From contig NZ_PYJQ01000007.1 of NCBI RefSeq assembly GCF_003024605.1, positions 124,001-188,000 of the forward strand: a DNA stretch of 64,000 bases, written 5' to 3'. Positions 1 to 9,395 of the stretch are shown in pieces. Made by a program: the position numbers and the translations under genes. This DNA comes from Rhizobium sp. JAB6. Its GTDB lineage: Bacteria; Pseudomonadota; Alphaproteobacteria; Rhizobiales; Rhizobiaceae. Each line of letters starts with the position of its first letter. Position 1 is the stretch's first letter. Under the pieces are notes generated by a model. It was given only the letters and a program-made list of their open reading frames with translations, was not told where the DNA came from and searched no databases.

Positions 1-445
1 CATCGTCGTCATGGGGCTGAACTTTCTCGGTGTCTTCCGCATCGGCCTTCTGGCCCGTGAGGCGCGCTTTCAAAGCGGCGGCAAGCCGGCGACGCTGACG
101 GGAGCCTATGTCATGGGTCTTGCCTTCGCCTTTGGCTGGACGCCCTGTATCGGCCCGGTGCTCGGCGCCATCCTGGGCATTGCCGCCTCGCGCGAAACGG
201 TCGGTGCCGGCGCCGGACTGCTCGCTATCTATTCGCTCGGGCTTGCCATTCCCTTTTGGATCGCCGCCGGCTTTTCCGGGGCCTTCATGCGCTTTCTCTC
301 CCGTTTTCGCCGCCATCTCGGGACGGTCGAGAAGATCATGGGCGGGCTTCTGGTCCTGACGGGCCTCGCCTTCATCTTCGGCTATATCAGCGATATGGCG
401 ATCTGGTTTCAGCAGACCTTTCCAATCCTGATGAAAATCGGCTAA
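1..445 (+). CDS. ccdA: Cytochrome c biogenesis protein CcdA-like, 3' part
   Basis: This is the C-terminal part of a membrane protein; the reading frame is open to the left edge (codons from base 2), so the 5' end lies outside the window. It contains the segment GLAFAFGWTPCIGPVLGAI, which matches the conserved Cys/Pro transmembrane core of the CcdA/DsbD family. That family carries reducing equivalents across the inner membrane to periplasmic thiol proteins for cytochrome c maturation. About three further hydrophobic helices follow, and the protein ends in a short hydrophilic tail (MKIG). The visible Cys sits in TPC. The family call is confident; the specific role (CcdA versus another DsbD-like thiol transporter) is inferred. 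Confidence 0.85.
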   Translation, partial: IVVMGLNFLGVFRIGLLAREARFQSGGKPATLTGAYVMGLAFAFGWTPCIGPVLGAILGIAASRETVGAGAGLLAIYSLGLAIPFWIAAGFSGAFMRFLSRFRRHLGTVEKIMGGLLVLTGLAFIFGYISDMAIWFQQTFPILMKIG

Positions 446-509
446 GCCGGGCGATATTTTCGCCTCCCGTTTTTCCCGGCAGATGGAACATGCCCGATGG
501 CTTACCCCC

Positions 510-1471
510 ATGGCTGATATTGTTGGTCTGTTGCTGCCATTTTTCGGGCTGATCCTGTCGGCTATGCCGCCGCACGCATCACCAAGCAGCCGGCGGATGC
601 GCTCGGCTGGCTGAACACGTTCATCATCTATGCCGCATTGCCGGCACTGTTCTTCAAGCTCGTGGCCCAGACGCCGATCGAACAGCTGACGCGAGTCGAT
701 TTTATCGCCACCGATATCGCCGTGACTTACTCGATTTTCCTGCTGCTGTTTCTGATCGGTCGTTTCCTGCGCCGCAATTCGCTTGCCGACAGCACCATCC
801 AGGGCTTTGCGGGAGCCTATGGCAATATAGGCTACATGGGGCCGGGACTTGCACTCCTGGCGCTCGGCGAAAAGGCGGCTGTTCCGGTGGCGCTGATCGT
901 CTGCTTCGAAAATGCGCTGCACTTCATCGTCGCGCCCGCTCTGATGGCACTGGAAGGTGCCGACAGGCGTTCTCCCTCGCGGCTTGCTGCGGATATCGCC
1001 TGCAAGGTGCTGCTGCACCCGTTCATCCTGTCGACCGCGCTCGGCTTCCTCGTGGCGGCGCTTTCGTTCCATCAGCCCGTCGCCTTCGAGCGATTTATCA
1101 ATTATCTCGCGCAAGCTGCTGCTCCTTGCGCGCTATTTGCCATGGGTGTGACGCTTGCGCTGCGTCCGCTCAAGCGGATTCCGGTCGAGATCGGCTATAT
1201 CGTGCCGGCAAAGCTCATCCTGCATCCGCTTGTCGTCTATATCGTTCTGCAAGCTGTCGGCGGTTTCGATCCGATCTGGATCGAGGCCGCCACGTTGCTG
1301 GCGGCACTGCCGACGGCAACGAATGTCTTTGTCATCGGTCAGCAATATGGTGTCTGGCAGGAGCGGGCCTCAGCCACGATCCTGATTACTACGGCCTGTT
1401 CCGTGGTGACGGTTTCACTGGTGCTTTATCTGATAAAATCCGGCGCCCTACCGGCGCAGCTTTTCCCGTAA
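510..1471 (+). pseudogene. AEC-family (auxin efflux carrier) transporter, frameshifted near its 5' end
   Basis: An ATG at 510 begins MADIVGLLLPFFGLIL, the typical start of an AEC-family permease, but that frame then diverges from the family. The rest of the protein continues in another frame from GGC at 560 (GYAAARITKQPADALGW onward) to TAA at 1469-1471. The downstream frame has no ATG or GTG before an internal Met at 638 and is closed by TGA at 515-517. One missing base at about 555-559 restores the expected ILxGYAAAR junction. Otherwise the protein is full length, about 315 residues with roughly ten hydrophobic helices, and shows no other damage. It is either a true frameshift pseudogene or a one-base sequencing error. 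The 3' end overlaps the convergent UbiH-like gene by 24 bp. Confidence 0.72.
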
Positions 1472-2650
1472 TGCCGAGGAAAAATTGCGCAGGCCGCCGC
1501 CGGGTTCGATTCCCTCGCGCATGACGATGTTGCGCAGCGGAGCAATGGCGGAAAGCACATGCAAGCCTGCCGCCCGCAGCATCTGCACAGGCAGGAAATC
1601 CGACAGAAGCGAGCGGTTGAGGAGATCGACACTCACCGTGCGGCTGACGATGTCGGCGCGTCTCTTGCGATCGAAACTGTCGCCCGCCGTTGCTAAGATC
1701 GGAAGGTCGGCGCGTGAGCAGAGAATGTCCGACAAGGCCAGGATATCGCGAAGGCTGAGATTGAGGCCTTGCGCGCCGATTGGCGGGAAGACGTGGGCCG
1801 CTTCGCCGATCAGCGCTGCCCGGCCCTTGCCGAAGCGGTAGGCCGTCATGCCGGAGAGCGGCCAGACCTGCACGCTGTCCTCGATGGTTATTTTACCGAG
1901 CATCGACTGCATGCGTTCCTCGACCAGCAGGCCGAGTTCTTCTAGCGATTTTTCGGCATTGGCGGCGGCTTCAGCCGGCCTTTGCACCCAGACGAGGCTG
2001 GAGCGTCCCCCAGGCAGCGGCACTTGCGTAAACGGACCGCTTTCGGTGTGGAATTCCGTGGAGATGTTCTGGTGCGGCAGGCTATGCGCAAAATTCAGAA
2101 CCATCGCCGATTGCGGATAGGACCAGCCCTTGGTCTTGATCCCAAGGACTTCGCGCACCATCGAATTGCGACCGTCCGCGCCGACGACGAATGCGGCTTC
2201 GACCGAATCACCGTTGTCGAGGGTGATCGAGACACCATCGTCACGGAAGGTGACCTGAGACGCCGTAGCGTCCATGCGGCTGACATTGCCTTCCGCTTCG
2301 ATGGCTTGGCTTAGCTTGTCGAGCAGCACGGCATTCGGAATATTGTAGCCGAAGGCATCCAGCCCGATTTCGGATGACCGGAACGAGACCGTCGGCGCCC
2401 GCAGCAGCCGTGACGTGCCGTCGATAATGCGCATCGTGGTCAGCGCTGCCGCCGAAGGCGCGATACTGTCCCATAGCGTCAGTCGCTCCAGAAAGCGGAT
2501 CGATTGATCCATCAGCGCCGTGGTCCGCTTGTCGGCTTTGTTGTGCGGCGAGGCCACGAGGGCGACGGATCTTCCGCCGCGCGCCAGCGCGAACGCCGTG
2601 ATCATGCCGGCGAGCCCTCCGCCGATAACGGCCACTTCAATTTGCTTCAT
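1448..2650 (-). CDS. UbiH/UbiF-family FAD-dependent hydroxylase
   Basis: This is a 400-residue flavoprotein monooxygenase of the UbiH/Coq6 class, probably hydroxylating a ubiquinone precursor ring. The N-terminus has the dinucleotide fold (AVIGGGLAGMITAFALARGG). The middle carries the DG motif (VVGADGRNSMVREVLG). The C-terminal FAD/ribityl motif reads ALIGEAAHVFPPIGAQGLN, with Glu where GDAAH is usual. Length is normal for the family. The gene overlaps the end of the AEC gene by 24 bp in convergent orientation and is divergent from pcs across about 210 bp. The substrate position on the ring cannot be assigned from sequence. ubiA lies 25 kb away in this window, so no ubiquinone operon is implied. 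Confidence 0.85.
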   Translation of the reverse strand: MKQIEVAVIGGGLAGMITAFALARGGRSVALVASPHNKADKRTTALMDQSIRFLERLTLWDSIAPSAAALTTMRIIDGTSRLLRAPTVSFRSSEIGLDAFGYNIPNAVLLDKLSQAIEAEGNVSRMDATASQVTFRDDGVSITLDNGDSVEAAFVVGADGRNSMVREVLGIKTKGWSYPQSAMVLNFAHSLPHQNISTEFHTESGPFTQVPLPGGRSSLVWVQRPAEAAANAEKSLEELGLLVEERMQSMLGKITIEDSVQVWPLSGMTAYRFGKGRAALIGEAAHVFPPIGAQGLNLSLRDILALSDILCSRADLPILATAGDSFDRKRRADIVSRTVSVDLLNRSLLSDFLPVQMLRAAGLHVLSAIAPLRNIVMREGIEPGGGLRNFSSALREKLRR

Positions 2651-2862
2651 ATCGATGCCTCAATTGCCTTTGGTTCTGAAAATAAGCGCTTAGCCTGTTG
2701 AAATCCATGGGATGAAACATCGCAACGGGTGAAAATGACAGCAAGTCGCGATAGCGTGCCGCAATAAACGCTTTTGCGCTGGCGATGCCGACCAAAGGAT
2801 GCATATTAGCAAGAAAAACCGCCTGCCGGGGCAGGTGAATAAGCTGACGAGTCGTGGGGCGG

Positions 2863-3588
2863 ATGAAAATCTTCAATTACAAGCGGGTGCCTTATGCGGA
2901 GATGCGTGCCTTCTCCGTTCATATATTGACGGCATCCGGATCCTTTCTCGCCTTTCTCGGCGTCGTTGCGGCGTCGGAACATCGCTTTGTCGATATGTTC
3001 TGGTGGCTTGGCCTGGCGCTGCTGGTCGACGGCATAGACGGGCCGATCGCGCGCAAGGTTCGCGTCAAGGAGGTGCTGCCCAACTGGTCCGGCGACACGC
3101 TCGACAATATCATCGATTACGTGACCTATGTGCTGTTGCCGGCCTTCGCGCTCTATGAAAGCGGCATGATCGGCGAGCCCTGGTCCTTTGTCGCTGCTGG
3201 CATGATCGTCGTTTCCAGCGCCATCTATTATGCCGATACCGGCATGAAGACGGATGAGTATTTCTTCTCCGGTTTCCCGGTGGTTTGGAATATGGTGATT
3301 TTCACGCTTTTCGTCATCGGCGCCAGCGCCACGACCGCCATGATCCTCGTCGGCGTTTCCGTCGTCCTGACCTTTCTGCCGATCAATTTTTTGCATCCCG
3401 TGCGCGTCAAACGCTTGCGGCCGCTGAACCTTGGCATATTTCTCTTCTGGTCGGCGCTCGGCATCTATTCGCTGCTGATGTATTTCGTCATGCCGCAATG
3501 GGCCGTTGTCCTCTTCATTATCAGTGGTATTTATCTTTATTGCATCGGTGCCGTGCTGCAGTTTTTCCCGTCCCTTGGCCGTCGGTAA
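2863..3588 (+). CDS. pcs: Phosphatidylcholine synthase
   Basis: This is an integral membrane CDP-alcohol phosphotransferase that condenses CDP-diacylglycerol with choline to make phosphatidylcholine in one step, a hallmark of rhizobia and some other host-associated bacteria. The active-site signature is visible as DGIDGPIARK followed by GDTLDNIID, fitting DGx2AR...Gx3Dx3D. About seven or eight hydrophobic helices follow. The ATG at 2863 (MKIFNYKRVPYAE) gives 241 residues, the length I recall for rhizobial Pcs; a GTG at 2854 would add three residues. The gene stands alone, divergent from the UbiH-like gene. Confidence 0.95.
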   Translation: MKIFNYKRVPYAEMRAFSVHILTASGSFLAFLGVVAASEHRFVDMFWWLGLALLVDGIDGPIARKVRVKEVLPNWSGDTLDNIIDYVTYVLLPAFALYESGMIGEPWSFVAAGMIVVSSAIYYADTGMKTDEYFFSGFPVVWNMVIFTLFVIGASATTAMILVGVSVVLTFLPINFLHPVRVKRLRPLNLGIFLFWSALGIYSLLMYFVMPQWAVVLFIISGIYLYCIGAVLQFFPSLGRR

Positions 3589-3624
3589 GGCCCGTCCTCA
3601 GGACGTCAGTAAGGATTGAGCATC

Positions 3625-4608
3625 ATGAAGAAGGCCAAGGTCATCCGTATTCATGAAAATGGCGGTCCGGAGGTCATGAAGCTGGAGGAGGTGGATCTGC
3701 CGCCGCCCGGCGCGGGCGAGGTGCAGCTTCGGCACGCGGCGATCGGCCTCAACTTCATCGATGTCTATTTTCGCTCCGGCCTCTACAAGGCGCCTCAATT
3801 TCCATTGCCTCTCGGCAAGGAAGCTGCGGGCACGATCACCGAAGTCGGGCCTGGCGTAACCGATTTTGCCGTCGGCGATCGTGTTGCCTATGTCGGCAGC
3901 GATGGCGCCTACAGCGTCGAACGCAACATCGAGGCCCGCCATCTGGTCAAAGTACCTGACGATATCCCGCTTGAAACCGCAGCATCGATGATGCTGAAGG
4001 GCATGACGGCGGAATATCTGCTGAACCGCACTTTCAGGGTCGGCCCCGGAACGACGCTGCTGTTTCATGCGGCTGCGGGCGGTGTCGGACTGATCGCCGG
4101 CCAATGGGCCAAGGCCCTCGGCGCCGAAACCGTCATCGGCACCGCCGGTTCCGCCGAAAAGGTCGAACTGGCGCTGGCGCATGGCTATGACCATGTTATC
4201 GACTACGGCAAAGAGAATTTTGCCGAACGCGTCCGCGAGATCACCGCAGGCAAGGGCGTTGACGTCGTCTATGACTCGGTGGGGAAGGATACGTTCCCGC
4301 AGTCGCTCGATTGCCTGAAGCCGCGCGGCATGTGGGTCACCTTCGGCCAGTCTTCCGGTCCGATCGAGAATTTCAATCTCGCCATCCTCAACCAGAAGGG
4401 CTCGCTCTTTGCCACCCGGCCGAGCCTTTTTGCCTATGTCGGCACAGCTGAGGAGTTGAGAGCCAGTGCAAAGGCGTTATTTGCTGTTGTGCAAAGCAAC
4501 AAAGTGCGTATCAATATTCATCAGACCTATCCGTTAAGCGATGCAGGGCGCGCGCATGCGGATCTGGAAGCCAGGAAAACGAGTGGAACTACACTACTGA
4601 TCCCATAG
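3625..4608 (+). CDS. Zinc-independent quinone oxidoreductase (MDR family)
   Basis: This is a cytosolic NADPH:quinone reductase-like protein of the medium-chain dehydrogenase/reductase superfamily, about 327 residues. The N-terminal GroES-like part contains GLNFIDVYFRSGLY and PLGKEAAGTITEVGPGV. The Rossmann motif is HAAAGGVGLIAGQWAKALGA, followed by GTAGSAEK. No catalytic-zinc cysteines are present, which fits the quinone-reductase branch. The ATG at 3625 is preferred because AAGGA at 3611-3615 is spaced nine bases upstream; a TTG at 3616 would lie inside that spacer. It follows pcs by about 36 bp and precedes the nucleoside-type ABC operon by about 40 bp, so read-through is possible but unproven. 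Confidence 0.9.
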   Translation: MKKAKVIRIHENGGPEVMKLEEVDLPPPGAGEVQLRHAAIGLNFIDVYFRSGLYKAPQFPLPLGKEAAGTITEVGPGVTDFAVGDRVAYVGSDGAYSVERNIEARHLVKVPDDIPLETAASMMLKGMTAEYLLNRTFRVGPGTTLLFHAAAGGVGLIAGQWAKALGAETVIGTAGSAEKVELALAHGYDHVIDYGKENFAERVREITAGKGVDVVYDSVGKDTFPQSLDCLKPRGMWVTFGQSSGPIENFNLAILNQKGSLFATRPSLFAYVGTAEELRASAKALFAVVQSNKVRINIHQTYPLSDAGRAHADLEARKTSGTTLLIP

Positions 4609-4649
4609 ATCCGTAAAGGGCAGGACGGTGGGAAGGAAATGAGGGGAAC

Positions 4650-6224
4650 GTGTCGTCATCTGATGCGCCGGCAGCCGGTGCACTATTGTCCGTTCGCAAA
4701 CTGACGAAACTCTTCGGCAGTTTTGCAGCCTGCAACGAAATCGATCTCGAAATCCAGCCAGGCGAAATTCACGCCCTTCTAGGCGAAAACGGCGCCGGCA
4801 AATCCACGCTGGTAAAAATGCTGTTCGGCGTGCTCGAACCGTCGCATGGGCAGATCGTCTGGCAGGGGCAGCCTGTGGCGATCGATGCGCCGGGCACGGC
4901 GCGCAAGCTCGGCATCGGCATGGTGTTTCAGCATTTTTCCTTGTTCGAAGCGCTGACTGTCGCGGAGAATATAGCGCTCTCGCTGGACAGCAATATCCCG
5001 CTCGCAAAAATTTCCGAGGAAGCTGCAAAGCTATCCCGTGCCTATGGCTTGCCGCTCGATCCGAATGCGCACGTGGCCGATCTCTCGGTCGGCGAACGTC
5101 AGCGCATCGAGATCGTCCGGGCGCTTCTGCAGAACCCTGGGCTGATTATTCTCGACGAGCCCACCTCCGTTTTGACGCCGCAGGAAGCCGACCGCCTGTT
5201 CGAAACCCTGTTTAAGCTGAGGGACGAGGGGCGCTCGGTGCTTTATATCAGCCATCGGCTGGAGGAAGTGCAGCGCATCTGTTCGCGCGCCACGGTTCTT
5301 CGTCATGGCAAAGTAACGGGTGCTTGCGATCCACGGCGGGAAACGACCGGTTCGCTCGCCCGCATGATGGTCGGCAACGACGTCGCCAGCGTCCAGCACG
5401 AGGGCCTCGGCGCGAAGGGAGACATTCTCCTCGAAATTGCGGGCCTTTCGGCGCCGGCCCGCACTCCGTTTGCCATGGCGCTGAAGGATGTTTCCCTGCG
5501 TGTACGGGCCGGCGAGGTGCTGGCGATCGCCGGCGTTGCCGGTAACGGCCAGGGCGAATTGTTCGATGTCATTTCCGGCGAATACACGGTCGCCGCGGAT
5601 GATCTCGTCCAGCTGCGCGGCAAGACTGTCGGCACCAAGGGCATTAATCCGCGCCGGTTGATCGGCGCTGGTTTTGTGCCCGAGGAGCGTCATGGCCACG
5701 CCGCGGTATCCGCTTTGAAGTTGTCGGATAACCTCGTGCTCGCCCGGCATCAGTCGGACCGCAAGTCGTTCCTTGGCGGTAGCTTCTTCAATGTCATCAG
5801 GCATGGCGCGGTCAAGCAGGCGACGAAGCGCATCTGCGAGGCAATGGATGTGCGCAAGAGCGGCGATGATCCGGCAGCCGGCGCGCTGTCCGGCGGCAAT
5901 CTGCAGAAGTTCATCGTCGGCCGCGAACTCGATCGCCGGCCGAGCGTGCTCGTCGTCAACCAGCCGACCTGGGGTGTCGACGCAGGGGCGGCAAGCCGCA
6001 TCCGCCAGGCGCTGGTCGATCTTGCCCGCGACGGCTCGGCCGTGCTCGTCATCAGCCAGGACCTTGACGAGATTTTCGAAGTCGCGACCGACATTGCCGT
6101 CATCTCGGAAGGACGGCTTTCGCCGTCCTATCCCGCCGGTGACCTGACCCGCGAAAAGATCGGCCTGCTGATGGGCGGCTCGCATGAATCGAAGACGCAT
6201 TCGGAGCCTGCACATGCGCATTGA
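4650..6224 (+). CDS. ABC importer ATPase (two fused nucleotide-binding domains), nucleoside/BmpA type
   Basis: This 524-residue cytoplasmic ATPase energises the importer formed with the next three genes. Domain 1 has Walker A GENGAGKST near residue 45, signature LSVGERQRIEIVRAL and Walker B LIILDEPTSVL. Domain 2 has a degenerate P-loop (GVAGNGQGE), as is usual in this tandem-NBD family, and signature LSGGNLQKFIVGREL. In place of the usual second Walker B DEPT it reads VLVVNQPTWGVDAG. The start is GTG at 4650 with GAGGG at 4641-4645. It overlaps the following permease gene. Architecture and neighbours match the nucleoside (NupO/YufO-like) group rather than monosaccharide importers, but the substrate is inferred only from the BMP-type binding protein. 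Confidence 0.92.
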   Translation: MSSSDAPAAGALLSVRKLTKLFGSFAACNEIDLEIQPGEIHALLGENGAGKSTLVKMLFGVLEPSHGQIVWQGQPVAIDAPGTARKLGIGMVFQHFSLFEALTVAENIALSLDSNIPLAKISEEAAKLSRAYGLPLDPNAHVADLSVGERQRIEIVRALLQNPGLIILDEPTSVLTPQEADRLFETLFKLRDEGRSVLYISHRLEEVQRICSRATVLRHGKVTGACDPRRETTGSLARMMVGNDVASVQHEGLGAKGDILLEIAGLSAPARTPFAMALKDVSLRVRAGEVLAIAGVAGNGQGELFDVISGEYTVAADDLVQLRGKTVGTKGINPRRLIGAGFVPEERHGHAAVSALKLSDNLVLARHQSDRKSFLGGSFFNVIRHGAVKQATKRICEAMDVRKSGDDPAAGALSGGNLQKFIVGRELDRRPSVLVVNQPTWGVDAGAASRIRQALVDLARDGSAVLVISQDLDEIFEVATDIAVISEGRLSPSYPAGDLTREKIGLLMGGSHESKTHSEPAHAH

Positions 6225-7299
6225 ACTCGAAAAGCGCCCGCAGGTCTCCAAGCTGTTCGGCCTGCTCTCGCCACTGCTTGCGCTCGCCTTGGCGCTGATT
6301 GCCGGCACCATCATGTTCGCTATCATGGGCAAGGATCCCGTCGAGGCGCTCGACGCCTTCTTTGTCGAGCCTCTCCTGGAGGTCTGGTCGCTGCACGAAC
6401 TGGCGATCAAGGCCGGACCGTTGATCCTGATCGCCGTCGGCCTATGCCTCTGCTACCGCTCCAACAACTGGAATATCGGGGCCGAAGGCCAGTTCACCAT
6501 GGGAGCGATCGCCGGATCATTCATCCCGATCGTCTTCACCGATTGGCATTCGCCGATAATGCTGCCTTTGATGCTGATCGCTGGCGCCGTCGGCGGCGCT
6601 CTCTATGCCGCAATTCCCGCGCTTCTGAAGGCGCATTTCAATACGAACGAGATTCTGACGAGCCTGATGCTTGTCTATATCGCGCAGCTCTTCCTCGATT
6701 GGCTGTCGCGCGGGCCATGGCGCGATCCGCAGGGCCATAACTTCCCGCAGAGCATCGACTTTCCGCCGGAAGGGGTTCTGCCGGCGATCTGGGCGGATTC
6801 CGGGCGTGCGCATTGGGGCATTGTCTTTGCCGTGATCGCGGCGATCCTTGCCTGGTTCGTCATGAAATATACGCTGAAAGGTTTTGAGATAAGCGTGCTC
6901 GGCCAGTCGGCCCGGGCAGGGCGCTTTGCCGGTTTTTCCTCGCGGAAAATGGTCTGGTTCGCATTCCTCGTCTCCGGCGCGCTTTCGGGATTGGCCGGCA
7001 TATCCGAAGTTTCGGGATCTATCGGCCACCTGCAGCCGGCGATCTCGCCGGGTTACGGTTTCACCGCCATCATCGTCGCCTTTCTTGCCCGCCTCAATCC
7101 CCTTGGAGCCATTCTCTCCGGTCTCGTATTGGCGCTGACCTATCTAGGCGGCGAAGCCGCGCAATTGTCGCCGGGAATATCTGCCAAGGCGGCCAGCGTT
7201 TTCCAGGGCCTGCTGCTGTTCTTCGTGCTCTCCTGCGACACGCTGATTTATTACAAAATCCGTGTGGTCTGGTCGCGAGTCCGTGGAGGTGCGGCATGA
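6214..7299 (+). CDS. ABC importer permease, nucleoside/BmpA type (first subunit)
   Basis: This is an inner-membrane permease subunit of the BPD_transp_2 family with about ten hydrophobic helices. The segment SNNWNIGAEGQFTMGAIAG is typical of this family's core. The ATG at 6214 (MRIELEKRP, 361 residues) is chosen because GGAG at 6203-6206 lies seven bases upstream; the alternative ATG at 6184 would add ten residues deeper into the ATPase gene. The gene overlaps the ATPase gene by 11 bp and the next permease by 4 bp, so the three are translationally coupled. It pairs with the 7296 permease to form the channel. Confidence 0.9.
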   Translation: MRIELEKRPQVSKLFGLLSPLLALALALIAGTIMFAIMGKDPVEALDAFFVEPLLEVWSLHELAIKAGPLILIAVGLCLCYRSNNWNIGAEGQFTMGAIAGSFIPIVFTDWHSPIMLPLMLIAGAVGGALYAAIPALLKAHFNTNEILTSLMLVYIAQLFLDWLSRGPWRDPQGHNFPQSIDFPPEGVLPAIWADSGRAHWGIVFAVIAAILAWFVMKYTLKGFEISVLGQSARAGRFAGFSSRKMVWFAFLVSGALSGLAGISEVSGSIGHLQPAISPGYGFTAIIVAFLARLNPLGAILSGLVLALTYLGGEAAQLSPGISAKAASVFQGLLLFFVLSCDTLIYYKIRVVWSRVRGGAA

Positions 7300-8216
7300 G
7301 TGTGTTTGAAGCCATCCTGCTCACGATCATCACCGCGTCGACGCCGCTCGTCATTGCCGGCCTCGGTGAACTGGTGGTGGAACGCTCCGGCGTCCTGAAC
7401 CTCGGTGTCGAAGGCATGATGATCATTGGCGCGGTCGCCGCTTTCGTCGGGGCGCAGATGAGCGGATCGCCCTATGTCGGCCTATTGACCGGCATCGCCG
7501 CGGGTGCTCTGTTTTCGCTGCTGTTCGGCTTTCTCACGCTGACACTGGTTACGAACCAGGTCGCGACCGGCCTGGCGCTGACCATTCTCGGACTCGGCCT
7601 TTCCGGCATGATCGGCGAGGGCTATGTCAGCGTGCCCGGCGTGCAGTTGCGCGAAATCGTCTTTCCATTGCTGTCGGACATACCGTTCCTAGGTCCGGTG
7701 CTGTTCAAGCAGGACCTGACCTTCTACCTCTCGATTGCGCTGCTGATCGGCGTCAATTGGTTCCTCTTCCGCAGCCGTGCGGGCCTGAAGCTGCGCGCTG
7801 TCGGCGATAGCCATGGCTCGGCCCATGCGCTCGGCATCGACGTCATCCGCACCCGTTACCTCGCCGTCATGTTCGGCGGCGCCTGCGCCGGGCTTGCGGG
7901 CGCGCAGCTGTCGCTGGTCTATACGCCGCAATGGGTCGAGAACATGTCGGCCGGCCGCGGTTGGGTGACGCTGGCGTTGGTGGTCTTCGCCTCCTGGCGG
8001 CCGATGCGTGTCTTGGCCGGGGGATATCTCTTTGGCGCCGTGACGATCCTGCAATTCCATGCGCAGGGCTTCGGCGTCGGCATACCCTCGCAATTCCTGT
8101 CGATGCTGCCTTATGCGTCGACTATTGTAGTTCTCGTCATCATCTCTCAAAATCGCCGCGCGACCTTGATCAACACGCCAGCGTCGCTGGGCAAGGCCTT
8201 CGTTCCGGAGCGCTGA
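7296..8216 (+). CDS. ABC importer permease, nucleoside/BmpA type (second subunit)
   Basis: This is the second inner-membrane permease, 306 residues and about nine helices, starting at an ATGA overlap with the preceding gene. The conserved block AGLGELVVERSGVLNLGVEGM is the hallmark of the second permease in BMP-type systems. A later motif, GDSHGSAHALGIDVIRTRY, resembles the cytoplasmic coupling loop that contacts the ATPase. It is followed after 53 bp by the binding-protein gene, completing an ATPase-permease-permease-binding protein operon. Nucleoside or purine transport is the family expectation and is not proven here. Confidence 0.9.
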   Translation: MSVFEAILLTIITASTPLVIAGLGELVVERSGVLNLGVEGMMIIGAVAAFVGAQMSGSPYVGLLTGIAAGALFSLLFGFLTLTLVTNQVATGLALTILGLGLSGMIGEGYVSVPGVQLREIVFPLLSDIPFLGPVLFKQDLTFYLSIALLIGVNWFLFRSRAGLKLRAVGDSHGSAHALGIDVIRTRYLAVMFGGACAGLAGAQLSLVYTPQWVENMSAGRGWVTLALVVFASWRPMRVLAGGYLFGAVTILQFHAQGFGVGIPSQFLSMLPYASTIVVLVIISQNRRATLINTPASLGKAFVPER

Positions 8217-8269
8217 TAGCAACAGCCGGACCGATTTCTGCAAAACATGTCAAACCAACAGGGGTAACC

Positions 8270-9346
8270 ATGAAAAAACTAGCACTCGCCCTCACAACGA
8301 CAGCCGCCGCCATCGTTGGTTTCGCCGCCGCCGCCGAAGCAGCACCGACCAAGGTCTGTTTCGTCTATGTCGGCTCGCACACGGACGGCGGTTATTCGCA
8401 GGCGCATGATCTCGGCCGGCAGCAGATCCAGAAGGAATTCGGCGACAAGATCGAAACGCCTTACCTCGAAAACGTTCCGGAAGGCCCGGACGCCGAGCGT
8501 GCCATCGAGCGTCTTGCCCGCTCCGGCTGCTCGCTGATCTTCTCCACCTCGTTCGGCTTCATGGACGCGACCGTTAAGGTTGCCGCCAAGTTCCCGAAAG
8601 TGAAGTTCGAGCATGCGACCGGTTTCAAGAGCGGCCCGAATCTCGCGACCTACAACTCGCGCTTCTATGAAGGCCGTTACATCCTGGGCCAGATCGCGGC
8701 CAAGATGTCGAAGAACCATGGTGCCGCCTACATCGCTTCCTTCCCAATTCCGGAAGTCGTGATGGGTATCAATTCCTTCGAGCAGGGCGCCCGCTCGATC
8801 GATCCGAGCTTCAAGCTGAAGGTCGTCTGGGTCAACACCTGGTTCGATCCCGGCAAGGAAGCCGATGCCGCCAAGGCTATGGTTGACCAGGGCGTCGATA
8901 TCCTGACGCAGCACACCGACACGACGGCGCCGATGCAGGTGGCTGAGGAACGCGGCATTCACGCTTTCGGCCAGGCTTCCGACATGATCAACGCCGGCCC
9001 GAAGGCGCAGTTGACGGCGATCGTCGACACCTGGGGCAACTACTACTCCAAGCGCGTTCATGCGCTGCTCGACGGCAAGTGGAAGTCCGAGCAGAGCTGG
9101 GACGGCCTGAAGGACGGCATCCTCAAGATGGCGGACTACACGAACATGCCTGACGACGTGAAGAAGATGGCTCAGGAAACCGAAGCCAAGATCAAGTCCG
9201 GCGAGCTCGCTCCCTTCACCGGTCCGATCAACAAGCAGGATGGCACGCCTTGGCTCAAGGCCGGCGAAAAGGCCGACGACGGCACCCTGCTTGGCATGAA
9301 CTTCTACATCGAAGGCGTGGACGACAAGCTGCCGGCTTCGAAGTAA
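8270..9346 (+). CDS. BMP-family (BmpA/Med-type) periplasmic substrate-binding protein
   Basis: This is a secreted solute-binding protein of 358 residues. The ATG at 8270 opens a classic signal peptide (MKKLALALTTTAAAIVGFAAAAEA), with no lipobox cysteine, so the mature protein is soluble in the periplasm. The mature part contains CFVYVGSHTDGGYSQAHD and GCSLIFSTSFGFMDATVKVA, typical of the PF02608 basic-membrane-protein group that binds nucleosides or related ligands. A GGGG tract at 8261-8264 precedes the start. An open frame extends upstream to 7931, but that part overlaps the permease gene and is a shadow. The gene is closed by a strong terminator, so it ends this transcription unit. Confidence 0.93.
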   Translation: MKKLALALTTTAAAIVGFAAAAEAAPTKVCFVYVGSHTDGGYSQAHDLGRQQIQKEFGDKIETPYLENVPEGPDAERAIERLARSGCSLIFSTSFGFMDATVKVAAKFPKVKFEHATGFKSGPNLATYNSRFYEGRYILGQIAAKMSKNHGAAYIASFPIPEVVMGINSFEQGARSIDPSFKLKVVWVNTWFDPGKEADAAKAMVDQGVDILTQHTDTTAPMQVAEERGIHAFGQASDMINAGPKAQLTAIVDTWGNYYSKRVHALLDGKWKSEQSWDGLKDGILKMADYTNMPDDVKKMAQETEAKIKSGELAPFTGPINKQDGTPWLKAGEKADDGTLLGMNFYIEGVDDKLPASK

Positions 9347-9370
9347 TCGCGGCCAACAGGCAAAGTTGAA

Positions 9371-9395
9371 AAGGGCGTTTCGAACGCCCTTTTTT
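9371..9395 (+). terminator. Rho-independent terminator after the BMP transporter operon
   Basis: AAGGGCGTT (9371-9379) pairs perfectly with AACGCCCTT (9383-9391) around a 3-base loop and is followed by a run of T. It lies 25 bp after the binding-protein stop codon and separates this operon from ytfQ. Confidence 0.9.

Noticed and set aside
5031..6410. 459-codon open frame antisense to the ABC ATPase
   Set aside because: Shadow frame opposite a protein with clear Walker and signature motifs.
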